In this document: positions 37,120-46,335 of the stretch, piece after piece
Numbering within the stretch: position 1 is the stretch's first letter
Layout of the letters: every line of letters starts with the position of its first letter
NCBI GenBank assembly: GCA_021498095.1
Contig: JAIZWK010000001.1
Location: 1,262,337 to 1,326,336 of the forward strand
Direction of reading: 5' to 3'
Length of the DNA stretch: 64,000 bases
Source of the DNA: Candidatus Harpocratesius repetitus
GTDB taxonomy: Archaea; Asgardarchaeota; Lokiarchaeia; Sigyniarchaeales; Promethearchaeaceae
Position numbers and translations under genes: made by a program
Notes under the pieces: generated by a model
The model's database searches: none
What the model saw: the letters and a program-made list of their open reading frames with translations, nothing else
What the model was told of the DNA's origin: nothing

Positions 37120-38562
37120 ATGTTGAAAAACGTGATCGATGTTTGTTTATTTAATTGGAAAACAGAATTGGAGAACCAAGAAAAAATATCTACTTTTAAT
37201 GAAACTGCCCAGTTTAGAAATGGAATATTAGATAAGGTAAATCTTTTTTTACGCGAACCACCAACTGGATTATTACTTCTGGCTTCAATACTTGAAAATC
37301 ATGGTTATTCAGTTGAAATTATAGATGCTACTTTGCTTGAAGATCCTTATCTATTTATAAAAGAAAATGCAAAAAAATTCAGATTAATTGGTTTGACTGC
37401 ATTAACTAATACATTTCCAGAAATTGAGGAAGTTATCCGCTTGGTTAAGAAAACAAATCCGGAAATCTATATTATTGTTGGCGGACCTCATGTCTCTTTT
37501 GAATATTCTAATGTTTTAAATTCTCTTCCAGAAGTTGATGTTGTGTGTATTGGTGAAGCTGAAAATACATTTCCTTGGTTAGTTGATCTTCTATTAAATA
37601 GACCCATGATTGATTTTTTATATGAAAATCAGAGAGATCAGATAGAACAATATAAAAACACACAGAATCATATTTGTTCATTATTTGCATCTCTTGATTA
37701 TGTTCTCCCTGGTTTAGCTTATAGGGAATCTAAAAATAATCATACCCATATTATATCTACCGGATTTCCTCCTGCAACTAATCTCGATTTACTTCCACTC
37801 CCAGCTCGACATCTAATTTCGCGAATTTACAAAGTAGCAGATATTTTAGTTAACCGAGGTTGTCCAAATCAATGCAGTTTTTGCTCACGTACACGATTAT
37901 TTCCAAAAATGCGCTTAAGATCACTAAATTCTGTTATAGAAGAAGTAGATTATGTCCTTTCTTGTGGAAATTATCAATTTATTAATTTCTATGATAATAT
38001 TAATGTAAAAAAGACCTTTTTTGAGCAATTTCTTCAGCAGTTAATTGCTCGTCCTCATATGCTTCCATGGGGTGCTGAACTTCGCTCTGATGTAATTACT
38101 TTGGAACAAGCTAAAATGATGAAGCAAGCAAACTGCCGCGTAGTAGCAACAGGGATTGAATCTGCTTCTGATATGGTTCTAAAAACAAATTTTAAGTTTC
38201 AAAACCTTAAAGCTGTAGAAAAAGGAATTCGGAATTTAAAGGAAGCCGGAATTGCTATTCAAGCCTATTTTGTTATTGGTCTACCTGGTGATACTCCTAG
38301 CGAATTTGCTAAGACGTTGGCATTTTTAGAGTCTTTACCATTGCGGAAAGGAGAAGATAAGGTTGATTTTTTTGTAGCAACACCGTATCCTGGTTGTGAT
38401 TTACGTATGAATCCTGATAAATATGGAATAAAAATACTAAATAAGCCGTTTACAACTTATGACTGCCGTCAAATTCTAATCACCACCCAAACTCTTGATG
38501 TTCCCCAAATAGAATTGATGATTAGACAGGCTGAAGAAATAAAACAAAAATTAGGATTATAA
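37120..38562 (+). CDS. B12-binding-type radical SAM protein
   Basis: 480 residues. The N-terminal half (about 45-155) is a Rossmann B12-binding-like domain (LLLASILENHGYSVEIIDA, then VGGPHVSFE and CIGEAENTFPWLV). The radical SAM cluster motif CPNQCSFCSRTRL (CxxxCxxC) starts at about residue 249. The barrel continues with GIESASDMVLKTNF and the usual YFVIGLPGDTPSEF. No lower-axial DxHxxG His motif for cobalamin is seen. It may carry out a methylation or rearrangement on an unknown substrate. Confidence 0.85.
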   Translation: MLKNVIDVCLFNWKTELENQEKISTFNETAQFRNGILDKVNLFLREPPTGLLLLASILENHGYSVEIIDATLLEDPYLFIKENAKKFRLIGLTALTNTFPEIEEVIRLVKKTNPEIYIIVGGPHVSFEYSNVLNSLPEVDVVCIGEAENTFPWLVDLLLNRPMIDFLYENQRDQIEQYKNTQNHICSLFASLDYVLPGLAYRESKNNHTHIISTGFPPATNLDLLPLPARHLISRIYKVADILVNRGCPNQCSFCSRTRLFPKMRLRSLNSVIEEVDYVLSCGNYQFINFYDNINVKKTFFEQFLQQLIARPHMLPWGAELRSDVITLEQAKMMKQANCRVVATGIESASDMVLKTNFKFQNLKAVEKGIRNLKEAGIAIQAYFVIGLPGDTPSEFAKTLAFLESLPLRKGEDKVDFFVATPYPGCDLRMNPDKYGIKILNKPFTTYDCRQILITTQTLDVPQIELMIRQAEEIKQKLGL

Positions 38563-38590
38563 AAAAATAATTGTTTAGTATATTTAAATT

Positions 38591-39049
38591 CTATATCAAA
38601 TCTTTGACTTCTTTTCTCAGATCTCGATAAAACGAGTGGGCAAGAATCAAAACATCTGTGTTTGGGGTTTTATATTCAAAACCGGAAGGAAAAGTTGCTT
38701 TAAATTTACGATATTGAGATTGAAGAAAATTATCTCTCAATTCTTGAGATAACTCGTAAAATTCTCGATGAGAATTAAAACCCAACTCCTTAAAATCAAT
38801 TAATGTTGCATTTAAATGGGATGTCCAAGCAATAGAAAAGCCATCTTTCGGAGTACATCCGTAAATATCTTCTTTTTCTTCATCCCAAATTATTTTTTCA
38901 TTTTTTGTTTCTTGAGAATACACTAATTTTGAATGCTGATAAAGTTCTAAACTACGTAATATTCGTTTCAATCGTTCAATATGATAATAATATTCAAATG
39001 GATCAGTTGAAATGTTTGAGAATTTTTCATGAATACTTCCAATTACCAT
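38591..39049 (-). CDS. Protein of unknown function
   Basis: 152 residues, charged, with aromatic clusters such as DPFEYYYHIERLKRIL and FPSGFEYKTPNTDVLILAHSFYRDLRKEV. No motif is recognised. It is convergent with the radical SAM gene and divergent from the HTH-CBS regulator (92 bp). Confidence 0.5.
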   Translation of the reverse strand: MVIGSIHEKFSNISTDPFEYYYHIERLKRILRSLELYQHSKLVYSQETKNEKIIWDEEKEDIYGCTPKDGFSIAWTSHLNATLIDFKELGFNSHREFYELSQELRDNFLQSQYRKFKATFPSGFEYKTPNTDVLILAHSFYRDLRKEVKDLI

Positions 39050-39141
39050 AAATAAATCACCTAATCATTAAAAATTCCAAAAATATTTAAAACATCTGTC
39101 ATACTCTATTCCTAGAGGGAATATTCAATAGAGGAAAGAAT

Positions 39142-39690
39142 ATGGAAGTGCCAAAATTAGGAAATATCAAGCTATTTCGTCAAAAAATAGGATGGACACA
39201 GAAACAGTTGGCAGAAGCAGTGAATGTGGGTCAATCTTATATTGCAAAAATAGAAGCGGGAAAACAAGATCCTTCTTATTTTGTCTTAAATAAAATTTTT
39301 GAAGTTATTCGCAAAGAGCTCCAAAAAATGGAAAAAAGTACCTTAACAGTCAAAAGTGTAGCTACACCATGGGAAGATCTTCGTTATGTATCCCCTAAAG
39401 ATACTTTAGGCGATGTTAAATCTATTATTGGAGACGTTGATCAAATTCCTGTTATTGATTCTCACCGTCGATGTGTAGGTAATATCACTTCTCGTTTGTT
39501 AATTCGGTTGTTATCTAATAATACTTCAGAAAACACCCTTGTCAAAGATTTTATGGAACCGCCTCTTCCAATTTTTAGCGATTCAACTTCAATTCAACAG
39601 ATGCGGGATGTTTTGCGATATATCGAGGCTGCGTTAATTGTGGAAAAGGATCAAATAACTGGAATTGTTACTCGATCTGATGTTTTCTAA
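39142..39690 (+). CDS. XRE-type HTH regulator with CBS pair
   Basis: 182 residues. The HTH (IKLFRQKIGWTQKQLAEAVNV and SYIAKIEAGKQDPS) spans about 6-52. Two CBS motifs follow (about 68-125 and 128-180) with PVIDSHRRCVGNITSR and ALIVEKDQITGIVTRSD. CBS pairs bind adenosine ligands (AMP, ATP, SAM), so the protein probably couples nucleotide status to transcription; this combination is common in archaea. GAGGAAAG precedes the ATG. The second MITE-like element begins 3 bp after its stop codon. Confidence 0.88.
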   Translation: MEVPKLGNIKLFRQKIGWTQKQLAEAVNVGQSYIAKIEAGKQDPSYFVLNKIFEVIRKELQKMEKSTLTVKSVATPWEDLRYVSPKDTLGDVKSIIGDVDQIPVIDSHRRCVGNITSRLLIRLLSNNTSENTLVKDFMEPPLPIFSDSTSIQQMRDVLRYIEAALIVEKDQITGIVTRSDVF

Positions 39691-39693
39691 AAT

Positions 39694-40014
39694 TAATTGA
39701 GGATATTTTATCTTTTTAAATTTAAACGCTTTTTTGAATATCATTCATATATTTCCGACTTATATCTGAAATATCGCAATTCTTTTTTTGTCGAACTCGA
39801 TTTTTTCAAAGAATTTATTAAAAATTACCATCCTGTTTATAAATTCTTCAATCTGAAGTCGATTTTATTAAAATTATTGATTTTCATACCTTGAATTTGG
39901 TACGTCGATAAAATCGACAAAAAATAAGGAAGGATATTTTAGATTTGAGTCGGGAGAATTAAGATGATGAAATGAAAAACTTTGAATCTTTGAAATTTAA
40001 AATACCCTCAATTG
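39694..40014. mobile_element. MITE-like repeat, copy 2
   Basis: 321 bp, highly similar to 21177-21498. The left end TAATTGAGGATATTTTA matches the reverse complement of the right end TAAAATACCCTCAATTG with two differences. The internal hairpin is kept: GGATATTTTAGATTT (39932-39946) faces AAATTTAAAATACCC (39993-40007). The small open frame in the left half (39697-39894) is not open in copy 1, so the element is non-coding. It sits between the stop codons of two convergent genes. Confidence 0.75.
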
Positions 40015-40023
40015 TTTTATTAA

Positions 40024-42876
40024 TTATTCAACTTTAAAATTGAAGTTAAATTTGAATTTGTTGGTGAAATAATCTTCTAATATATTAGCTGAGGAAATTG
40101 AGCATGGAAAATTGACAAAAAGTCGAATATTCTCCAAATTCTTTGAGATTTTTGGCAAGATTTTCTCTTTAATATTTTCTGAATCTTGCTTTAGGTTGTT
40201 TTCATCAATTTCTCTACAAATTATGATATATAATTCCTTATGCCTATTTCCTGTCGAAACATAATAATCAACTGCAATCTGATGGGATAATGATAATCTA
40301 AACTTTGTTTTTTTTATTCCAGATAATCCTAACATCCAAATAAAACTTTCAACTAAATCAACTTTCTTTAAAGATTGGACAAATGGCTGATAAGTAAATA
40401 GATAATGGTTATTATAACCGTTTTCTTGATTTAATATAATAGAAAATTCAAATCCTTCAAGAATAGTTTTGTTTGTTCTTTGATCATTCTTGTTTACATT
40501 TTTATTTCCATTTCTCTTTTCATTCTTATTTCCATTCATTTTAAGCAGCTGATAGTATATATTCCTTGAATAATTGCTTTCTTTTAACCGAAGTTCATTA
40601 AAATCCTTTTTTCTTTCATTTAGTATTTTGAAGAAAAATGAATCAGGAAAAGATAAGTTATCTTTGAAATTCAGAAGAGTACGATTTAAGTTTGGGAATT
40701 GGGTGTTGATAAGCACATCATCGAATTGTTCTAATGAAAAATATTGAATTATTGATGAATTTGAAATTTTTTCTGAATAGATAGGATTTCCTTCATGCCA
40801 ATTAAGTGAATATGAAATTTTTTTAATTCGAGGAAGGATTACACGTTTGCATAAATCGCTGGATTCTATTAAAAAAAATTTCCGAGTATTTCCTTGTTCT
40901 TGATTTAATTTAATCACAGCATGTGCAGTAGTACCAGAACCTGCAAAAGGATCCAAGATTAAACTTGAATTACTTGAGCCAATTCGTAAACATTTCTCTA
41001 TTAGCGCAACAGGTTTAGGATGGTCGAAAACTGGTTTTTGAAAAAGGTGTCTTAGATCTATGGTTCCTGCTTCAGTTCTAACTTCTGGTTCAATCCAAAT
41101 TGTTTTCGCTTTCTTTGTGGATTTTCTATGTTTTTCATAGATATTCCATCCACCTTCTCTTTTTTGCCGAGCCACTATTTCGCTGTTTGAAGCATCGTTG
41201 GAATCAAGATTTTCTAGTACCTTTTTTTTAGACCAACGCCAGCAATCTTCTATATCTTTACTTGTGTGGGGAAGAACTTCAATTACATGATTGTCAGTTG
41301 GTTTTAACGAAACGGTGCAGAATTGATTTAGGTTTTTTGATTGCGGATCAATATAAAAGGGATAGAATAAATTTGGTCTATTTGAACGATTAAACTTTGG
41401 GTTACGATTCCTAAGTTCTCGAACTATGAAATGACCCTTTGTATCTTGAAATATTTTTCCAGATAATTGAGCTGGAAGTTCAAAAAAATTCGGTTTATCA
41501 GAATTTAATGTTCCAACAATGATGTATTCGTGAGTTTTGGCAAGTGGGAGATAATCTCGACCTCCCTTATTAATTTGAACAATAATGGGGCCAATAAGTG
41601 AAGATTTTCCAAATTTTTCTGATATTAATAAATCTAATTTTGAATATTCATTATCATCAATTGAAATGAAGAAATTTAGATTGTGAGTTCCAATTTTTGG
41701 AAAATATTCTAAGATTTCATCCAATAGTTGAATCCAATCCGCATCGCTTTGAATGTCGTGATATGTAAATTCGCGTCCTCCCGTATTATAAGGAGGATCC
41801 ATATAAATACAATCGATTTTATTTGCAAATCGAGGTAATATAAATTTTAGAACTCTTCTATTATCACTTTGAACGACCCATCCAATAATTTTTTGCTCAA
41901 AATTTGGAATTGCAGCAATTAACTCTGAGTAAAATTTTGATGAAAAATGTCGAGTATCAATCATTAAATTTGGTTGGTTATTTAAAAAATCTAAAGTTGG
42001 TGTATTTTCTACAAACAAATTTGGGAATAATTCTTTCCATTCATTGATTTGCCATTTGTTAATGAGAATTTCTGGGAAAAATGATTTTGGAATAATATGT
42101 AAAGGGATGCAATAATGATTTTCTAAGATTAGTGGTGATTTATTATATAAACAATTGATAATATTACTTAATTGAAAAATTTCTTTGCTTTTTTGGCTAT
42201 TAATTAGCTGTGAATTTGATGTTTTACTTATTTTTTGAAATTCATTTACGGTTTCATATTTTGTAGAAGTATTAGTTAATTTTGGAATCGAAAATGAAAA
42301 TTTAGAATTTCGAGTAAAAAAAGTAATATGTTCATTAACCAACTTATGCAATTCTTGCTTTTTTTTTAAATCTAATTTGGAATAAATTTGGATGAAATTG
42401 ATCCATTTTATTTCAATTTCATGATTGATTTGTAATTGAATCTGGGATCTGCCATACTTTTTTTTCAATTCAGTATCTAAGGGTGCTAATTGAAGTTGGA
42501 GTAAAAATATATTATTTTTGGAATCAAATTTAAATGGCTCATTTGGGATCATTTGAAAATAGTTTCTATGACGAATTCTTCGATCCCATGTTTGATTATC
42601 AGCAATTTCCTTTTTAAGAATTATTCCAAATTCATAGTTATCCCATGAAAAGCGATATATTTTAAAATAATCATGAAAATATATTGATCCCTCATCTTTC
42701 TTTCGCCATATTAATTTTATTGAATTATTTTCATCAAATTTTAGTATATCGATCAAATTCTCTTCGTTATTCAAGTTTTTAGCCACTGTAGATTTTAAAG
42801 AATCTTGAACAAATTTGGTTAAATGAAAAAAACCACCTTCAGGGATTTGTTTTTTCTTTAAATTTTCTTCTTTCAT
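40024..42876 (-). CDS. Type III Mod-like DNA methyltransferase, solitary
   Basis: 950 residues. The N-terminal 350 residues are unassigned. CIYMDPPYNTGG at about residue 360 is motif IV in the DPPYNTG form typical of Type III Mod subunits. Motif I, LILDPFAGSGTTAHAV, is at about 640. This beta-class order places the target-recognition region between them. The tail (about 775-800) has an Asn/Lys repeat (GNKNEKRNGNKNVNKND). No Res helicase is near, so it is an orphan. It probably modifies adenine N6. Confidence 0.88.
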   Translation of the reverse strand: MKEENLKKKQIPEGGFFHLTKFVQDSLKSTVAKNLNNEENLIDILKFDENNSIKLIWRKKDEGSIYFHDYFKIYRFSWDNYEFGIILKKEIADNQTWDRRIRHRNYFQMIPNEPFKFDSKNNIFLLQLQLAPLDTELKKKYGRSQIQLQINHEIEIKWINFIQIYSKLDLKKKQELHKLVNEHITFFTRNSKFSFSIPKLTNTSTKYETVNEFQKISKTSNSQLINSQKSKEIFQLSNIINCLYNKSPLILENHYCIPLHIIPKSFFPEILINKWQINEWKELFPNLFVENTPTLDFLNNQPNLMIDTRHFSSKFYSELIAAIPNFEQKIIGWVVQSDNRRVLKFILPRFANKIDCIYMDPPYNTGGREFTYHDIQSDADWIQLLDEILEYFPKIGTHNLNFFISIDDNEYSKLDLLISEKFGKSSLIGPIIVQINKGGRDYLPLAKTHEYIIVGTLNSDKPNFFELPAQLSGKIFQDTKGHFIVRELRNRNPKFNRSNRPNLFYPFYIDPQSKNLNQFCTVSLKPTDNHVIEVLPHTSKDIEDCWRWSKKKVLENLDSNDASNSEIVARQKREGGWNIYEKHRKSTKKAKTIWIEPEVRTEAGTIDLRHLFQKPVFDHPKPVALIEKCLRIGSSNSSLILDPFAGSGTTAHAVIKLNQEQGNTRKFFLIESSDLCKRVILPRIKKISYSLNWHEGNPIYSEKISNSSIIQYFSLEQFDDVLINTQFPNLNRTLLNFKDNLSFPDSFFFKILNERKKDFNELRLKESNYSRNIYYQLLKMNGNKNEKRNGNKNVNKNDQRTNKTILEGFEFSIILNQENGYNNHYLFTYQPFVQSLKKVDLVESFIWMLGLSGIKKTKFRLSLSHQIAVDYYVSTGNRHKELYIIICREIDENNLKQDSENIKEKILPKISKNLENIRLFVNFPCSISSANILEDYFTNKFKFNFNFKVE

Positions 42877-43059
42877 TTAAAGAACTCCTAATTTATGCCG
42901 CTTCAAAGAAGTTAAAGGAAAATAATCTGGAATCTCTTATATGCTTACTTTTTTAAAAATATTCTTTATATAATATTTATTATTTCTATTATCCCAAATA
43001 CTTGATGATTTCAATGGAACAAACGAAAAATAATATTTTTAAAAAATCTCTATCATCAA

Positions 43060-43188
43060 ATGATAAAAAGGATGATTCTGTTCTTGATAATTGGATTGAT
43101 TTCTGGAAAATTTTGGATGATGTGGGCATATGGAAGCTTTGTAGCATTTACCTTTATTATTTGGAAATTTCCAAATAAAGAAGAATAA
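43060..43188 (+). CDS. Candidate 42-residue two-helix membrane peptide
   Basis: ATG at 43060 to TAA at 43186-43188. The product begins MIKRMILFLIIGLISGK and then has WMMWAYGSFVAFTFIIWKF and a charged PNKEE end: two hydrophobic helices with a basic start, similar in layout to '2TM' small domains. An overlapping frame (43014-43178) encodes a more hydrophilic 54-residue product, so a single ancestral gene with a frameshift is possible. There is no clear ribosome-binding site. Confidence 0.3.
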   Translation: MIKRMILFLIIGLISGKFWMMWAYGSFVAFTFIIWKFPNKEE

Positions 43189-43250
43189 AAAAGAATAATT
43201 AGAAATGGTTTTATTAAACGTGCTTCTTTACATTTTTTACCTTAATTACA

Positions 43251-43541
43251 TTAATTTGGAGAAATCACGATTTCCATTGAACTTACATTACTTTGCTTTC
43301 CATCGTCATTTGTTAGATGTTCTGTTGAAATTCGAATATCTTTGTATTTTGCGGAAGGAAAGAACTTATGGATCAAAATCTCTGCTACATCAACAGCATG
43401 AGAGATTGCTCTGCCCCTCGCTTTAATTGTGCACTCTGTTCCTCGATTTAAGATAACCATTGCGGCCATAACATAATTCATAGTTGGTCGTTTGCCAATG
43501 AAAACAGAATTGTCCGAAGTGTTCTCTTCATTTTTTTGCAT
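43251..43541 (-). CDS. albA: Alba chromatin protein
   Basis: 96 residues. It shows the Alba hallmark order: VFIGKRPTMNYVMAAMVIL, then IKARGRAISHAVDVAEIL and RISTEHLTNDDG, ending VSSMEIVIS. It has the family's full length. It is a dimeric DNA/RNA-binding chromatin protein; the Lys in GKRP corresponds to the acetylated lysine in Sulfolobus Alba, where the position is usually GKKP. Confidence 0.93.
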   Translation of the reverse strand: MQKNEENTSDNSVFIGKRPTMNYVMAAMVILNRGTECTIKARGRAISHAVDVAEILIHKFFPSAKYKDIRISTEHLTNDDGKQSNVSSMEIVISPN

Positions 43542-43734
43542 AGTCTAGTCACCGTTAATTGTTCTACGTAAAAATGCTGTAAAGCTGATATAATGCGACA
43601 TCGATTTTTTTATTACTAGATGTCTATTACAGAAGTAGAAGGGAAATTAAAAAAGGTTTACTGGTGAGTGAAGAAATGTCACTTTAAAAAATCAATTGAT
43701 TATTTTTTCTAGTTGAAAAGAAGTAATTGCTATT

Positions 43735-44514
43735 TTAATAATAAGGAGAAGTATCGTCATTCATTATCTGCTGTAATTTTCCATAGACTTGATCAACACC
43801 TTCATTATATTTCGCAGAAACAGGTAGCAATTCTGAAGTTGCACCAAATTCAATGAATGCACGAGCTAATGACACTGTATATTCGCGTAAAACTCCATGT
43901 TCTAATGATTCAATTGCATCCATTAAAGTAAGATCATTCTCCATCCAAGAAAGAATTCGTTCCAATTTTTCCATGCTAAGCAGATCTTTTTTGGTAAGTA
44001 AGTTTAATTGTGGCAAATTAGCAAATCGAAATTGAACTGAAGCTGCTAGTAAAAGGGTTGAAATCATCCCATTTGGAGTTCCACACAAAAGACTATCATA
44101 ACAAAAAATGATCCCTCTTTGAATTGAACCAAAACCAAGAGCATTTGCAATCATTGGACCAGAATTACGGAAAGAAAAGAGTTCCATCTGACCTGGAGTA
44201 TCAATAAGCACAATTTCAGGATCATTATATTGATTAATTTCGTATTTTAAATCTTCAATATAATCAACCATTCTGTCAGTTGCAGCTATCATTGCTCCAT
44301 TTGGCCCCAAGCCTGTTTCTTGAATTACTTCATTAACAGTAATATAATCTTGAATATCAATGTCGGGTTTATATGGCAGATTTTGAACTGCAGGGTCTAA
44401 ATTGATTGTAATCACTGAAATTTCTTGATTATAAGTGCTGATATAATCTTGTAAGGCTTTCGTCAATGTGGTTTTTCCTGAACCTGCTGGACCAATAATG
44501 TAATTGATATACAT
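43735..44514 (-). CDS. GPN-loop GTPase
   Basis: 259 residues. Walker A is GPAGSGKTTLTKAL, the diagnostic GPN loop is LGPNGAMIAATD, and G3 is LIDTPGQMELF. NLLTKKDLL matches the guanine specificity region. It dimerises through the GPN loop. Eukaryotic relatives (Gpn1-3) assemble RNA polymerase II, and the archaeal single copy is probably an assembly factor too. Confidence 0.92.
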   Translation of the reverse strand: MYINYIIGPAGSGKTTLTKALQDYISTYNQEISVITINLDPAVQNLPYKPDIDIQDYITVNEVIQETGLGPNGAMIAATDRMVDYIEDLKYEINQYNDPEIVLIDTPGQMELFSFRNSGPMIANALGFGSIQRGIIFCYDSLLCGTPNGMISTLLLAASVQFRFANLPQLNLLTKKDLLSMEKLERILSWMENDLTLMDAIESLEHGVLREYTVSLARAFIEFGATSELLPVSAKYNEGVDQVYGKLQQIMNDDTSPYY

Positions 44515-44685
44515 GTTATTATATAAATAAAGTTATGTTTTGAAAAGAATCTTTGTATTAAATGATCAAGTAATTATATATAATTTGAATTTCGATCAAT
44601 TTCATAAAATCCTTAAAGAAAATTTTTTTATGGTATACAAGCACAACAGAATTAATTGTGAGAGATACTGGGAGCTAAGAATATC

Positions 44686-46032
44686 TTGACCTCTTTAAAA
44701 AAAACTCGCTATCGCTTCTCAAAAGATGAATTGAAAGAACTCTTATTTGACTATAATCAAATTCTCGATGTTTTACCAAGCAATCGACCGAAATCTGTTA
44801 AAATTTGGGATGAAACATTAAGAGACGGAGAACAAACTCCTGGTGTTTTTTTAACATTAGAAGAGAAACAAAAAATTGCACAATATTTGGATGAAATCGG
44901 AACGGCAAAAATTGCTGTTGGTTTTCCTGCCATATCTCACCAAGAATTGGAAATTGTGAAAACAATCAGTCAGATGGAGTTATCTCATGCAACCATTTTA
45001 GGAATTTCTCGACCAAGAACATCTGATATTGATGCTTGTCTGCATGCTGATCTGAAAGAAATAGTTCTTTTTATGCCTGTGAGTGATCTTCATCTTAAAA
45101 TTATGAAGATTTCTCATGATGAGCAGTTTAAAATAATTCAAGATGCATTTGATTATGCCACAGATCATGGATTAAAAGTGAATTGGGTGTTTGAAGATGG
45201 TTCAAGGGCTAGACCTGAACATCTTTTGCGAATTGGTCAAATGATAATCAACAATCATGCAATAAGTATGATATTGGGTGATACTGTCGGAGTTCTCCAA
45301 CCTGAATCCAGTGCTTATTTGATTGAAATGTTTAAACGAGAATTAAAATGGAATAATGAATCTACAGAGTTAGGAATTCACACTCACAATGATTTTGGTC
45401 AAGCAGTTGCAAATACTTGTTCTGCTGTGTTTCATGGGGTAACATTACCACATGTATGTGTTAATGGATATGGAGAACGTGCAGGTAATGCTGCTTTTGA
45501 AGAAGTAGTTATGAATTTAGAAGGTATGGGGATAAAAACCGGGATAAGACTTGAGAAATTAACTGAACTTTCTCATATGGTTGAAGAAATTTTCGCGCTT
45601 CCTCTTTCAGCTCATAAACCTATTGTAGGAAGCAATGCATTCAGTCATGAAAGTGGTCTTCATATAAATGCACTATTAGCTCATCCATCTACATATGAGC
45701 CGATTAATCCTGCATGGGTTGGACAAAAACGTCGTTTGTATTTAGGAAAATTTTCTGGATCAAGTGCTATCGTAAATGCATTAGAGACTAAGTTAAAATT
45801 GAGTGATCTTCGCATTCCTCGTTCTGTAATCCGTGATATTGTCACAGATGTAAAAAATTTACAGCAAGAATCTTCAAAAGATGAGAAGCAGAAATTATTC
45901 CAGCAAAATAAGCAATTAGTAGAAAAAATGCGCGCAGGGATAAGTGATACTGAATTTTTCAAAATTGCTAAAAAACACGCGGCAAAATATTTGAAAAATA
46001 CGTGGGCTGAGGAAAATTGCTCTGATAACTAA
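44686..46032 (+). CDS. Homocitrate/2-isopropylmalate synthase family enzyme
   Basis: 448 residues from a TTG with GGGAG 11 nt upstream. The barrel begins WDETLRDGEQTPGVFLT, with catalytic Arg-Asp, and includes LGIHTHNDFGQAVANT (metal His pair) and NGYGERAGNA. The lid reads SHESGLHINALL. There is no LeuA-type C-terminal allosteric domain; only about 100 residues follow the barrel. It condenses acetyl-CoA with a 2-oxoacid. Which one (2-oxoglutarate, 2-oxoisovalerate or pyruvate) cannot be decided from what I see. No other leucine or lysine genes are nearby. Confidence 0.88.
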   Translation: MTSLKKTRYRFSKDELKELLFDYNQILDVLPSNRPKSVKIWDETLRDGEQTPGVFLTLEEKQKIAQYLDEIGTAKIAVGFPAISHQELEIVKTISQMELSHATILGISRPRTSDIDACLHADLKEIVLFMPVSDLHLKIMKISHDEQFKIIQDAFDYATDHGLKVNWVFEDGSRARPEHLLRIGQMIINNHAISMILGDTVGVLQPESSAYLIEMFKRELKWNNESTELGIHTHNDFGQAVANTCSAVFHGVTLPHVCVNGYGERAGNAAFEEVVMNLEGMGIKTGIRLEKLTELSHMVEEIFALPLSAHKPIVGSNAFSHESGLHINALLAHPSTYEPINPAWVGQKRRLYLGKFSGSSAIVNALETKLKLSDLRIPRSVIRDIVTDVKNLQQESSKDEKQKLFQQNKQLVEKMRAGISDTEFFKIAKKHAAKYLKNTWAEENCSDN

Positions 46033-46335
46033 TGAATTAAATATTTTTATATAACATTGCTTACTTCAATCTTCTTTTTTTTTTAATGTTCATAAAATAT
46101 AGTGCAAAAAATTGGTAGCCATTGCGAATATTTTTAGGAAAATCATAACCTTCTTAAATAAGGAAATAAGATTATCTATGCGAATTTGAAAAGAAGAGAA
46201 ATCCCAAGGGGGAATTCTAATTTTTTATTATAAATAGAAAAAAAATGAGAGTATTATTTTTGACCTAATAAATCGATCAAAAGTATAATTCCAAAAAACA
46301 TTTTCCATAAAAATTAAAATGTGGAGGTCTAATAA
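46033..46335. other. Intergenic region upstream of the TFB gene
   Basis: About 303 bp, AT-rich. It probably contains the TFB promoter. I see no open frame, repeat or structured RNA. Confidence 0.3.

Noticed and set aside
39697..39894. A 65-codon frame inside MITE copy 2
   Set aside because: The same region of copy 1 has stops and shifts, so the frame is not conserved.
43205..43426. A plus-strand frame opposite Alba
   Set aside because: It is the shadow of the alba gene, which has full family motifs on the other strand.
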